A stretch of 64,000 nt of DNA from Epiperipatus broadwayi (lineage: Eukaryota > Onychophora > Udeonychophora > Euonychophora > Peripatidae). The DNA is taken from positions 2,573,711 to 2,637,710 of the forward strand of contig JAQFVV010012495.1 of NCBI GenBank assembly GCA_028023455.1. Reading direction: 5' to 3'. Shown piece by piece: positions 35,575-47,354 of this stretch (its first letter is position 1; the number at the start of each line of letters is the position of its first letter). The position numbers and the translations under genes were made by a program. Under the pieces are notes generated by a model, which did not search any database, was not told the origin of the DNA, and was given only the letters and a program-made list of their open reading frames with translations.

Positions 35575-35906
35575 CATTTACATTTGACTATCAGCCTTTC
35601 AAGCTAATTGTGCAAACGCTTTGCTAGTGTTAATAATAAATGAATACTTTCTCACCAATACAAGATATAGTATTTATGCAGGAATAAAAGGAATCCTCTT
35701 ATCCCTTTCTCACCAATACAAGATATAGTATTTATGCAGGAATAAAAGGAATCCTCTTATCCCTATGATAAGAGGATTCCTTTTATTCCTGCATAAATAC
35801 TATATCTTGTATTGGTGAGAAAGTATTCATTTATTATTAACACTCGCAAAGCATTTGCACAATTAGCTTGAAAGGCTGATATTCGAATGTAAATACAATT
35901 GTATAC
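35575..35906. repeat. Family I near-perfect palindrome with internal duplication
   Basis: Arms of about 130 bp run outward from a centre near 35766. They share GTGTTAATAATAAATGAATA, CAAGATATAGTATTTATGCA and GGAATAAAAGGAATCCTCTT without visible mismatch, and diverge slightly toward the ends (CAGCCTTTCAAGCTAATTG). In the left arm a 59-bp block starting TTTCTCACCAATACAAG is tandemly duplicated. No protein is encoded. A diverged relative is at 46540. Confidence 0.88.
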
Positions 35907-36659
35907 AGACGCTGAAACAGATATTACTGTCCTTCTATCTGTTTCACCTTTATGTCTCCATAGACACATCTATGCTGGTTTTGAACACTCTTTAGTACAA
36001 GTGTATATGTATACACACAGTGTTATATGCCTTTACATGGCTGTATATATATGTTTACACAGTTGTATGTGTCCACACAGCGATATATTCATTTATGCAG
36101 TTATATATATGTAATCACAGTTATATGTATTCAAACAATTATATGTTTATTGTCACACATACAAGCACCTGTAAATGATAATGATATTAAATTTTGTATA
36201 GATATATTGCAGCATTTATATAAATAATATATTGTATAAGGGTTAGTTTGTTTAGAAAATGTGGCTAAATATCCTTTAACAAGTTTGGTTTAAGTAAATT
36301 ATAAATCACATGCGAAATTCACAGATTGGTAATAAGATTTTTATTTAGAATAATTCGCAGGTGGGATCAGATAGTCCCTAGGTTATTGACATTGTTTTAG
36401 AACTCATTCATTACGATTGTAATGAATCTCTTTTCCAGATCAAACCAGTAAAAAATTGGCAACAAGATAAAAAAAAGAGAGAGATTAGAATCAAAAAAGA
36501 CGATTGCTGTAAAACTTAGAAGTTTGAATTGTGTTTTAAAACAGATAGTCACTGGCTTTTGATCTAGGGAATATAAATATTGCAGATTTTTTTTGAAAGA
36601 CACTTTTTTTAGTTTTTTTTTCTGAAAATTGTTGTGGAGACCAGAATCCAAAAATGATC
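35907..36659. other. AT-rich DNA with degenerate 15-30 bp tandem similarity
   Basis: From 35990 to 36160 related phrases recur (ATGTATACACACAG, ATGTTTACACAGTTGTA, ATGTATTCAAACA), an imperfect ACA/TATG-rich minisatellite. The overlapping open frames here come from it. Confidence 0.5.
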
Positions 36660-36734
36660 GAGTAGAATAATATATTTACTGGCTCGGAAGCCAGATGGAC
36701 TCTCAATTCCTCTAAACATTCCTTTGAATAGACT

Positions 36735-36890
36735 TTCCAGCAACCTGCATGGAGAATATGAAGAAATTTAACCTATCTGAAAGGCCACTGAAGATTATGA
36801 CGCTGTCAGACGCCCTATTCCAACCACTATCATTGATATACGCTTCAAGTCCACTCAAGGAGGCAGAGAGAGATGGTAATCATTTTTAAA
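36735..36890 (+). other. Weak candidate exon or G+C-enriched block
   Basis: The block 36660-36890 has more G+C than its surroundings. One plus frame is open from 36735 to 36890 and contains MENMKKFNLSERPLK. It begins after a pyrimidine-rich stretch ending in AG and runs to a possible donor (GAGATG, then GTAATC at 36886). A minus frame is open as well, so coding strand and status are undecided. No family recognised. Confidence 0.15.
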
Positions 36891-37777
36891 AGGAGCTGCG
36901 GTATGAACTTTAATCTATAAATTCTTATAATATTTTAAAAAGAACGTTCTATCTAAATTATAAAAACTCTTTCAATTTTACCCTCTTATAAAAAGAAACT
37001 ATCGGTCTGTGACTTTATATATAATGTAAAAAAGAAAAAAATCACTTACTTTGATTTTATAAACTGCTGAAATCTTTTATGAATTAAAAGATTTCATATT
37101 TTTTTTTATACTCATTAAATGTCTGAAATTTATTCTCTTCAACTCCTACAACTAACGGTCTTGCCTAATTTCAGTAATTTTAATATTTTGTTTAAATGCA
37201 TTTTGTTATGTTTGATATGTGATAATATGCTCAGATTTCGAAACAATGAAACTAAGTAATTTATAAAGGAGATAATTGTAATCTTCACTTAGACATTTTA
37301 AAAGCATTGTTTATTTTATTAAATCATTGTTTCGAAATTATAATATTGGTAATAAACGAATGCGCTAACCACTCGTTGTTATCATAGTTATATATATATT
37401 GTAAAATTGTATTTTTTTAAGATTTGCTTAACCGATCTTATAACCTTTGATATTTATTAGTTGGAAGGGGATATATATATTGTCTAGAGATGATAAAGTA
37501 TATTTGCTAATGTTTGTATTAAGTCCCATCGAATATACTTTCCCTCCTTAATAAAAGAATATTTATATGCAGATTCAGGATCTTAACTAGATTATTTTTA
37601 TATAGTTTAAGCCCATTTTATTAACATACTTATAATGCTAATTTTAAGAACTGTTTCGAATTAGCTTGACAGATAAAAGCTATCTGTTTTAGGCGCAATT
37701 AATTATATGCATACTGATTGCTTTTTATATATATATTGCGTGCATTGCGGGTGTGTTTCTATATAGTACACTTATAT
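36891..37777. other. AT-rich DNA, nothing recognised
   Basis: No supported feature. Confidence 0.4.
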
Positions 37778-38938
37778 GTGTTACGTTTTGCTGCCTCTGA
37801 CCAGGGTTCACGGTAACAAACCGCCCCTTTATTTAGTTCGGGTTATAGCTATCTTCATTAGAACTGGGGGCGTGAGGACCCAGATTATTTTTCCATAAAG
37901 CCAATCCGACTTCCTGAACTTTATGTTCATATATCAATAGCAGCAAACCGTCGGTCTCAGAGCAAACCGAGCATTTGATGCTGAAACTCTTGAAGAATCA
38001 CACACTCGCACTGCAAGTTTATTTCTTTAATATTTTATATAGTGCCATAGCGCATATATGTGAACCTAATGGTAACCAGTTCTTTTTCCCATATAAATTA
38101 ATCATTCAGCTTTAGACTGAAGTTTGAATCTGGTTATCAGTTTGAATCTGCATGATTCTGAGTTTATTTAATTGCTCATTTAATTAGTATATATAACAGC
38201 CATTAAACTTGGCTGTACTCATCATCATCTCTACTAAAGTATCAACTTCTAACTTAAGCAAGTCCAGTTCACAAAATGAGCATATTAAATAATTAGGCAT
38301 GACTTCTATAACTCACACACACATGTATTGTAATATGTTTAAAAGGGAACAGATGTACTTGATAACAGTCCCAACTATTGTAACATGCTTGCCTGTGTTG
38401 AATACCTTGTGAAGATTATACAATCCCTGCCATTATGATATTTTGTGTTAGATCATTTGTTATTGTTTTAATAAATCTTTTTTAAATATAAACTGTTGTA
38501 TATCTTTCTTGCTCAGACTCTAGATCAAACCAAACCACAGTATCTTATCCAATCCATAGTATTTTATCCCATCCACATTATATTATTAAATGTCACAGTT
38601 CATTACTCCAATTTCTTAATGAGTTTATATGCTATATGTGTATGTCTAGTATATAAGATTAATAGAGTGTCAAGTGTTATATATATATCACTTATTTAGT
38701 TAGGTTAGTAATGACCTTAAGTCTCGTGTTTCTCCCTGTTCTATGTCGGCACGCGGTTAAATGAGAACTGAGTGTAGCCCCAGGAATGTCACTCATAAGG
38801 TGTTAAATTTGGAGTACTGGCAGATGAGTTGGAGTTTGGTCGGATTAGAGGTCTCAACCACCTCACTACGGTCAGCTTTGGTATATTTTGTTTGGGCTCT
38901 GAAATTTGTTGCATGAGTGTACAAATCTGACTGTTACA
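37778..38938 (-). mobile_element. Possible solo LTR
   Basis: On the minus strand the segment begins TGTAACAGTCAGA (38938) and ends GCAAAACGTAACA (37778), LTR-style TG...CA termini with matching TAACA. Two G+C-richer blocks sit at its ends (38700-38938 and 37790-38010). There is an AATAAA (minus, about 37833) some 55 bases from the 3' end and TATATATATAA-like boxes at about 38685. I do not see a clean 4-6 bp target duplication, nor gag/pol or a primer-binding site. It could equally be two unrelated fragments. Confidence 0.28.
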
Positions 38939-38939
38939 A

Positions 38940-39400
38940 CGCTATATAAAATAAATGCTTATTTATTATTTCATCATGTATTTATAGGCATATATTATAA
39001 TAAAATTTCATATTTTATAAATTATATGCTTTTAGTATTTTGAAATTATAAGCTTGGTTTGATCAGACTTCTGCATTTTTTGGATAATACTTCATATTGG
39101 CAAAAACATCCTTCCCCTTCTCCTGCATACTTCAGCACTTCATGCCAACATTATTGTAATAAAATTCATATTTTAAAAGTTATAAGCTTTCAGTGTTTCA
39201 AAATTATAAGCTTGGTTTGATAGGATTGATTTAGAGGGTCTTCTCTGTTATTTGGAATTTTAAAGACTGCCCAAAACCACCACTGATAGATCCAAACAAC
39301 CCCATGTGGATTATTTGATGTCAATTATCACTTAGATGTTCAGCTGTGATTTGGGGCAGTCCTTAGAATTCAAAATGGTGGACAGTTCAGTCTAAATTAG
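38940..39400 (+). repeat. Family J repeat with internal tandem and inverted parts
   Basis: AAATTATAAGCTTGGTTTGAT occurs at about 39043 and again at about 39201, each preceded by TATAAGCTTT- or TATATGCTTTT-type blocks. At 39252-39385, GAATTTTAAAGACTGCCC is inverted as GGGGCAGTCCTTAGAATTC around a 90-bp spacer (TGATGTCAATTATCACTTAG). Confidence 0.68.
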
Positions 39401-40700
39401 CACCTAACCCACTCTCAATCTCTTTACATGAGAGTAATTATACTGTAAAAAACTGTTGTAGTGAGATCATTTTTCTGCTATGCATATAACTGGATTCAAA
39501 TTTCAACTGAATAAAAATTGAACTTTTTAAAAAACTCATCAGATTTAGAATTTTTTCTTTCCATTAGCCAGCACATAATAAATTCAGACAATCATCTGAT
39601 ATTAGTCAGTAAATGAGTATCCAGCTACTCTTAGTTCAAGTTCAACTAAAGATGGAAAACTAATCACATCCTTATTACTCAGTATTTACCATCTTTGGCA
39701 ATATTCAATTGTATGAATAGCATAATGTAGAGATCTTTGGATAGACAGTGGGTTATTTCAATACTGCTTTACCTATGTTTATCCTAAATATATTTAGAAA
39801 TTATAAAACATTAAAAAATGCAAATTTTATGGATAGTTCAAGCTGTAAGAGAAAGACAGTATGCATATATTCAGAAAAATGTAAACTAACTGATATGTAC
39901 ACACATCAAATTTACCTTCTATATCACTTTTGTTCATACACTTTTAATTCACGCGCAAAAGCTCTCCTTCTACTATCTTGAAAAATATTAGGTTAACATT
40001 TTAACCCAAATTTTAATATCAGCTCATTGTCAAACTAGTTTTGAAAGAGGACAAATAATGTAAACATTTACTGAATTGTTCTTTTATAAATAATTTAATC
40101 CATTTAAGCACATATGAATTAATAGTTATCCTTTAATGAGGAATCAATCACTTCAAAATTTGCATTTGTAATGTACAACATTTTAAAATTTAGACATGAA
40201 GAATACTTTCTATAACCTTCTCGTTATTATTATTATTTTTTTAAAAAAATTAGACAATTGTAACAGAATTAGAAACATTTAAAACAAAAAATAAGAATAA
40301 ATATCACATTAATCAAAAAATACTTTCCTTTATCTCAAAACAGCTAATTATGGAATACATTTTTAAGAATGGTAGCCTGAGGTGCATGTTGAAAATCAGC
40401 TGTTTTCTGCATTAAATATTGAACCTACCTTCGCAAAAGATAGATTTAATTAACTTTATGCTATCCATTATAAGTTTTTAAAGATTAATACATTTTAATT
40501 AAAAGTATATTAGCATTAATATTTTTTTTTAAAAAACAAAAAGCAAACGTTCATTTTTAAATTTTTTTATATCTATCTATATTTATTTATTACTATCTCT
40601 ATTATCTCTTTCAACTCATTAATAATCTCTTTCTTTCCAATGTATATCTTCTTTTCCCCGCACTACTCCAGCGAAGATTCGTATTTCATTCATTTCTATT
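39401..40700. other. AT-rich DNA, nothing recognised
   Basis: No supported gene. Short open frames lack family signals. Confidence 0.45.
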
Positions 40701-40815
40701 ACATATGATCTCTTTTTTCTTTTTTTCATGTGTCAATTGCATTGATCGGGAAGCGAACCCGGGCCAGCTATGCTAACCACTAGGCCACCAACGCTTGACT
40801 ACATATGATCTCTTT
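40701..40815 (-). mobile_element. tRNA-Gly-like SINE with target-site duplication
   Basis: The 85-bp body (40716-40800) is flanked by identical ACATATGATCTCTTT at 40701 and 40801. Read on the minus strand it begins GCGTTGGTGGCCTAGTGG (acceptor, then A box), has CCCGGGTTCGCTTCCC (B box) and closes with TCAATGC. That closing strand pairs with GCGTTGG over seven positions including two G-U. The anticodon arm is missing: the gap between the D- and T-arm regions is only about 10 nt. An A-rich tail follows (CACATGAAAAAAAG). Shared tail wording links it to the SINE at 26301. Confidence 0.85.
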
Positions 40816-41224
40816 ATACATTTTCCTCCAATCTTTTAAAATCCAGTTTGCACTTCAATTGTCCACTTCTAGTTAGCTTTTGTGTCAATCTTATAATTCT
40901 TTCAATGACGTCAAAGGACTGTTTTATATATATATTTTAAAATTAGACCATAGCAACAGAACTAGAAACATTGACAAACAATGAGAACAAAGATCACATT
41001 AATTTATTACACCCTACCCCTCCTAACAACTATTTTTGGTATAAAATTTTAAGAAACGTAGCCTCAGGTATATGCTAAAAATCAGCTGTTTTTTTACATT
41101 AACTCTTGGTTCCACTTTTATAAAGGATTAATTTAATTAACTTTAATTTTTTTTTTTTAACATTTATTTTATTTAAATGATAAGCATTTTATTTATACGT
41201 TTGGCTGAAAAGATGATGGTGTTT

Positions 41225-41750
41225 TAATAATAATTGTACGTTGGACTATTTTCATCATAATTGTTAAATGTCTTTAGAAAAATTGGAATGTTATTTAAAC
41301 TTTTCAAATACATTCGATCGTTAGTTAGAGCACACACGTTAATATATATAACATGACATCTCTAGTGGTATTACTTACCTCTCTAATTTAGGTGCTGCTG
41401 TTCTGACAAGTAACAGTATTAGCATGGGAATCTAACCTGGACCTTTACATTTATTAATATTAAATTTAAGATGGCATTTTAGCTAGACTTTAACACCATA
41501 GTATCCCCTTAAATTCATGGTATGAAGATCCAGTTTTGATTCCCGTGCTAAAACTATAACTGGTCGGGCCGGCAACGCCCGAGAAGAGAGGAGAATAACA
41601 CTATTCAAAACATTGTTTTATATATTAACCTGTGCGCTACTGATAACAGTTGAATGTATTTGAAAACTTTGAAATAAAGTTTGAATTTTATTACAGATAT
41701 GTAACAATTAATATAGATGATGGGAAAAGTCAAAATATAATTACTGTTTT
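41225..41750. mobile_element. Family A full palindromic element
   Basis: Second complete palindrome of the family. Left half: ACGTTGGACTATTTTCATCA, AATGTCTTTAGAAAAATT, TCTAACCTGGACC. Right half: ATCCAGTTTTGATTCCCGTG, GAGAAGAGAGGAGAATAACA, ATTAACCTGTGCGC. The halves meet near 41490. The hammerhead-like motif in the right half is CCGAGAAG, a short hairpin, then AAAAC. Confidence 0.78.
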
Positions 41751-42062
41751 ATCTATATTATCATCATTATTATTAATCATTATTATTCATTGCAAAACAA
41801 GGATCTCTCAGAGATTAATCCACTTTCTCAGATTTATAGCTTTTCTTATCCGTACTACTTCAAAAACTTTCATATCTCATCTATCCAGTTTGCACATAGT
41901 TTCTGTCTAAGTCTTTCCATGTACAGACTAAATTCATTTTAGCTTTTAAATTTTTAATGATTCCTTTTTTATTAAAAAAAAAAAAGCAACACACTAATAA
42001 CAATGTTAGCAATACTAAATATGAAAAGTGAGAACAAAGTTTACGTTAATCTAATTTAATTA

Positions 42063-42605
42063 GAGGGAATTTGAATCCAGACTTTCAAGCTCCCTTTAGT
42101 CATCCACTCCATTTTATACAAATGATACACATGACCACATACATGCCAAAAAGATAAATGATACATATTTCATGCTTAACCAGCACTCATCAGTTGGTCC
42201 GGATCATCACCTCTCACATATATTTATAATCAGTGCTCGGTTTATATTAAGATAGCAAGTCTTCAAACTTTAATGGACATTCTTCAATCTTTTCCTCAAC
42301 CATCCATATCATTGAAAATCTGATAATGGTATATTCAAAGCCCTTGTTTGTCAATTTTTGCTTATCCATTAAAGTTTGAAGATTTGCTATCTTAGTATAA
42401 CCCGAGTATTAATTATATATATATATATATATATGTAAGAGATAATAATTCGGTCCAACTGATAAGTGCTGGTTCAGCATGAAATAGGTGTATTGGAGAT
42501 CATTTATCTTTTTCGCATGTATGTGGTCATTTATATCGATTGTATAAGATGAAGTGGAGGATCAAAGGGAAGTTGATAGTCTGCGTTCAAATCTCCTGTA
42601 ATTAC
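42063..42605. mobile_element. Family C full palindromic element, about 540 bp
   Basis: Plus-oriented (42063-42350) and minus-oriented (42360-42605) copies meet head to head. They share GACTTTCAAGCTCCCTTTAG / AAGGGAAGTTGATAGTC, CATCAGTTGGTCCGGATCA / GGTCCAACTGATAAGTGC, TTAATGGACA / TCCATTAAAGTTTGAAGA and the CTTAATATAA-type block. A TA tract (42415-42434) lies in the right arm. Confidence 0.85.
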
Positions 42606-43227
42606 ATTTCGCTTAAGATATAAATACTATATATGAATTTAATTATTATTAGTCTATTTTTTTCACTGTCAGAACAGTTATTTTGGAAGCATTTTAAAAA
42701 ATATTAGCCAGAAGTATTTGCCAAGAAATCACCTTCGTCATACATTAAATATTGAACCCACTTTTACAAAAAATAGACTTTATTAACTTTATATATATTA
42801 TTTATAATCAACTTGAGCTATGCGTTATAAGATTTTAAAAGTTGATAAATTTTAAGTAGCTGTTTTGACATTAATGTTTATAAATGATAAGCAGTATATA
42901 TCAGTATTTCCAAAAACTATTGATCCATTGAAATTCTTTCCAAGTTAAATTCAGTTTTTTCAAGTCATATCTTCACTTTTCAATCTCATTTCAGCAAATT
43001 TTCTTATCTCATCCATCAATCTCACTCATGGTCTTTTTAATCTTAATCTTTTAGAATCCAAATTATGATTTTAATTACGCATTTACTGACAACTTTTCTG
43101 GCAATATTTTAAGTCCAATTATATATCAGCTTCATCAATTCATTAAATTTATGTCAACTGATTTTTTTAAAAATTGGGTTTTAAAACTATATGTCCATGA
43201 TATATTTGTATTATGTTTGTTATAGTT

Positions 43228-43256
43228 CTGAAGAAGATTGCCGGGGCAATCAAAAC
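43228..43256 (+). ncRNA. Hammerhead-like relic with a perfect stem II
   Basis: CTGAAGA at 43228, then GATTGCC (43236-43242) pairing perfectly with GGCAATC (43245-43251), and AAAAC at 43252. The G of GAAAC is changed. Similar 'CTGAAGA, hairpin, GAAAC' signatures occur near the ends of Penelope-like elements. Here no such element is recognisable. Confidence 0.35.
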
Positions 43257-44050
43257 CATCAAAAATGGGTTGTAAAAGGTATTATAAAGGTAATAAAGAA
43301 TGTAAATGATATTAATATTATACAGGTTGCAGTAGCAGAGCTAGAAATATTAAAAGCAAAGTATAAAAATTAAAATCATATTGATTAAATGTCTTTTTTT
43401 TTCCTGGAACAACTAATTTTGGCATAACATTTTAAGAATAGTAGCCTAAGATATATGTTAAGAAATTAACGGTTTTGCCTTAAATTATTAGAACTATTTT
43501 TACAAAGGAGAGACACAATAAACTTTAGCTATGGTTATAATGTTTTACAAGTTAATAAATAATAATGTGTTGATATTTTAACACTAATACTCAAGAAAAA
43601 AAAGTTCACTTTATATAAATAATAAAGCTATGTTTACATATTCTAACAGTCCAGAAAGAATATACACAGTGTAGTTAATAAAGAATACTAACTCATAATT
43701 AAACAGACTACACACAAGTGTACTACTGAAAAATGAATGTGAGTTTTGAATAAATAGTCAACCAATTATTATCAAGAGCAAATAAGCATAGCTACAGTAG
43801 AGGTAATAAATTACCACATATCCTTTGGGATTGGATTTAAACAATTAATATAAATTTTACACTAACCATTAGCAAATCAATGTCAAAATAAAGACATAAT
43901 ACTAAAAAAGTATGTACCAATAGTTCTTGCTATATGTGCATATCCAAATATCAGTGATGAAGCATGACTTTTTTTTAGGAATGGAAGCACACTTCTTTTT
44001 CTTATACTGTTTTTATTTCACTTGCCCCAACAATTTTTATGTAATAGCAC

Positions 44051-44055
<5 letters not shown>
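43257..44055. other. AT-rich DNA, nothing recognised
   Basis: No supported feature. Confidence 0.45.

Positions 44056-44102
<47 letters not shown>
44056..44102. repeat. (TA)n microsatellite
   Basis: About 23 uninterrupted TA units. Confidence 0.95.
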
Positions 44103-44104
<2 letters not shown>

Positions 44105-44134
44105 CTGAAACTTTGTTATCTATAAATCAGCGAA

Positions 44135-44578
44135 TATATTATCAATATATTTTTATCTTCTAAATCCTTTTAACTAAATCCTTTTAACTTTCTTAAAAGT
44201 TTTAACTATAAATTAGATCTTAGAATTGTTTGAACTTCTTATAATCAACCAATAATGAGTTAGTCAAATTAATTTTTTGCATATATAAAAACAGTTCAAC
44301 TGCTGGTTAAAAAAAAGAAAATCAACAGTAACTCCATACAAAAAATAATGAATTTGAATTTCTCATTCTAATCAGACTGTGATTAGTTTAAATATAGATA
44401 ATACATTATCAATATATTTTTATCTTCCAAATCCTTTTAACATTCTTAAAAGCTTTAAATTAGATCTTAGCATTGTTTGAACTTCTTATAATCAATCAAA
44501 AATGCATTAGTCAAATCCATTCGTTGAGTATATAAAAACAATTCAACTGTTGGTAAAAAAAATTGAAAGGGAATTTTT
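44135..44578. repeat. Direct repeat of about 180 bp, offset about 270 bp
   Basis: TATCAATATATTTTTATCTT, AAATTAGATCTTAG, GTTTGAACTTCTTATAATCA and TATATAAAAACA recur in order at 44140-44330 and 44407-44578. The first copy has an extra internal 14-bp tandem (AAATCCTTTTAACT). Confidence 0.82.
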
Positions 44579-45199
44579 TTAATTGAATTTTAATTAAAGC
44601 TTTTGAAAGTTTTAGTGAATTTTTCTATGGAAGCACTCATTCATTCAATATATGGATGCTTCATTCCTACCAAGTATTAACATAAAATAAATTATATCTA
44701 AGCATGTATTTAATGCTATAAAATGGATTGGGTTCATTAAATGTTTTAGTCATTAAATGATGATTATCACCAAAGCTTAGTGTTATCTGATTCTATGAAT
44801 TTATAGGACATTAAATAAACTACAACAATCATCATCATGAGAAAAATAAGAAAATGTGCAGACTTTAAAGGTGATTTTTAGTATTTTAATGCCATCTCAG
44901 TAATTCTAAAAATAATTTTAGAGATATCCTTACAAGCATACTAAATTGCATCATTCCTGGAACAAGCTTTTAGAATCACAAGATCTGTGCTGAACCTACA
45001 CATACAAGAATAAAGATACAAATATGTAATCCAATTATTTCTTCATTTTTCTCTAACTTCTCAAAGAGCTCATCAGTGTTTAATTTAATAGTAGTGATAT
45101 TTTTTTCTAATTTATGCAATTTTTCTTCACTCAAAAATTAATCTACAATTAAATAAAATTTTGTCATTGAATCATAGCATAGATCTATCATCAAGTCAT

Positions 45200-45475
45200 T
45201 ATCAGAATCCTGTATCCCTTCTATTATGATTTCCATGCTAGCTGTCATTAATTATGTCAGTTGTGTCTGGGGAGGAAAATAGAATACTTACATTGTCTTC
45301 TATATTAACCTGAATGTTGTTACTGTCATCTTAATATGTTCAGAAAGATGGAGATGAGATTTGAAATTTTCTGAAAAGATTTAATAGATTAACTGGATAA
45401 TGGAGTAGTTTAGCATTTAACATGGATAAAATGTCAACATCATAAATCTTCAGACAATCAGTCATCTTTTTTTAT
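45200..45475 (+). repeat. Family A half-copy, diverged
   Basis: ATTATGATTTCCATGCTAGC, GAATACTTACATTGTCTTCT, ATTAACCTGAATG and CATCATAAATCTTCAG follow the order of the right half of the A palindromes. Confidence 0.5.
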
Positions 45476-45749
45476 ATATAAACATTTCTTATAAAAAATA
45501 GTCATTAATGATATTTTTGACAAATATATAAACTTCAAAATCATAAAATAATGATCATACAGGTCAAGGAAACTATATACTGATTTTTAAGATGGGCAAT
45601 TCTCCCATAATTTTTTCATTGGTAAGAAAAATAAATTGTCCAATACTAAAATAAAGTATTTTTACACAGTTAGTATTTATTTTGTTGGATGTATTCAAAG
45701 TGGAAGTCTTTTTGTTTAGAAAAAAATCTTAATGTTTAATATATGTCCA

Positions 45750-46040
45750 TATCACATGATCACCATTTCTTATTCTTGCTCATAACTGTTACTAAAACAG
45801 GCAAAACTCTCCATACAGTAGTGCCACTCAGGGCAAACAAAGTAATCAATGGATTCCAGAAGGCTTGTGCATAAAATTCCTCCTCACTGATGAAAGCCAC
45901 AAGCTAGAAACTAGTCTGAGGACATTGGATGAGTAGGCATTAAATAGGGATTTTATGCACAAGCCTTCTGTCATCCAGTTGATTACTCTGGCTTGTACTG
46001 AGTGGCACATATGTATGAAGAGTTTTGCCTGTTTAGTATA
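45750..46040. mobile_element. Family B element: hammerhead at the tip of a long hairpin
   Basis: Inverted arms 45752-45880 and 45923-46035 share GGCAAAACTCTCCATACA / TGTATGAAGAGTTTTGCC, GTAATCAATGGATTCCAG / CATCCAGTTGATTACTC and GGCTTGTGCATAAAATT / GGATTTTATGCACAAGCC. Between them sits one complete hammerhead. The family interior is absent, so the copy is a minimal hairpin. Confidence 0.82.
45881..45922 (+). ncRNA. Hammerhead ribozyme, family B, best-paired copy
   Basis: Stem I TCCTCA (45881-45886) with TGAGGA (45917-45922) is six Watson-Crick pairs. CTGATGA is at 45887-45893. The 13-nt stem II region AAGCCACAAGCTA forms AGC/GCT with a CACAA loop and an A-A mismatch next to the core. GAAAC is at 45907 and TAGTC at 45912, with cleavage expected after the C at 45916. 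The U-A at the third pair replaces the U-G of most other copies, a compensatory-type change. Confidence 0.78.
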
Positions 46041-46239
46041 TGTCCATAAGTTAGTAATATTTTCTAAAGGAGAAACAAAGATATTTCCTTAAGTGGAACT
46101 TCAGAAGTCTGTTTACCAAGCACCCCTCCCATAATTCACCATGAGTTATCTTTTGCATACTTCTCACAAGTATAATTTGTAATATATTTTTAATTTTCAT
46201 TTTTCATTTTCATTTTTCTTCTGTGAGGTTTGGCATGTA

Positions 46240-46345
46240 GAATTTATAAATAACTCTGGATTTCAAATTTATGAATCCTAGCTCAGATTTGGCATCTTTA
46301 GTTCTTTCTTCTTATAAACTCATGAGCAATAAATATTTATTTTAC
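46240..46345 (+). repeat. Family E SINE-like remnant
   Basis: CTTATAAACTCATGAGCAATAAAT matches the E 3' phrase in part. The head is poorly preserved. Confidence 0.35.
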
Positions 46346-46539
46346 CAACCACTTCTTTGACTGACAATTTTTATAGCCTATGAGATATGAGAGCCACAAT
46401 TTATTTTCATGTCATAATTACAAATTCTAATATTCAAACATATCCACAATCTATAGCTATCACTGGATTTCTCCAAGTTTCTTGCAGTGCCATCTATGAA
46501 ACAACACATGCATTACATAACAATCTAGTTTAGTTATTA

Positions 46540-47050
46540 ATCATGAACAGTAATAGTAATAATCAGCCATTAAGCTTATGCACATGCACTTTCTGGATTT
46601 TTAACTAGAAATGAATACTTTCACTTCCAAACACAAGATAAAGTATTTGTGAAAAGATAGAATGAAACCATCTATCCTTTCAACCCAAACATTTATGTAT
46701 AGGAAAATCTTAAGTGCTATATAAAATAAATATCTCATTTACATATGTTTAATTTCAACTAAGAATGACATAACGTAAATTGTAGAAAATTTTGCAAGCG
46801 CCATTCAGTCAGGCATAGTAAAAGTAATTTAAAGTGATCGCTTAACATCTTCATGCTCTCATTCCCAAATGCTTAAGATTTGCCCATACATAAATGTTTG
46901 GGTTGAAAGGATAGATGGATTTATTCTATCTTTTCACAAAGACTTTATCTTGTGTTTGGAAGTGAGAGTATTCATTTATAGTTAAAAATCCACAAAGCAT
47001 ACATGCATTAGCTTAATGCCTGATTATTGCTATTACAGTTTATAAAAACA
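46540..47050. repeat. Family I palindrome, diverged larger copy
   Basis: Arms: GAATACTTTCACTTCCAAAC / GTTTGGAAGTGAGAGTATTC, ACAAGATAAAGTATTTGTG / CACAAAGACTTTATCTTGT, CATCTATCCTTTCAACCC / GGGTTGAAAGGATAGATGG and ACATTTATGTATAGG / CCATACATAAATGT. The spacer is about 180 bp. Flanks CATGAACAGTAATAG / CTATTACAG and two copies of GTGCTATATAAAATAAA lie at the edges. Confidence 0.8.
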
Positions 47051-47354
47051 TAGTGCTATATAAAATAAAATCTCATAATCATGAACAGATTAAAGTATTT
47101 GAATGCTTAAAATATGAATTATGATATGAAATGCGAATATGTATTTTCTACCTTAACACATGATGGAACAATGGTTATCATTAAATTTTTGATTAATTGG
47201 AAAAACTGCTACTGAAACATTTAAAATACTAAAACCTGGGTATGGATGTCAAGCCAAAGGTCACAAGAATGTTTTTAAGTGATTTGCAAGATTTCTTGAT
47301 GGCAAGGAGAACATTGAAGATGTTTGATGAAGGTTTGAAACACACTCTCACATA

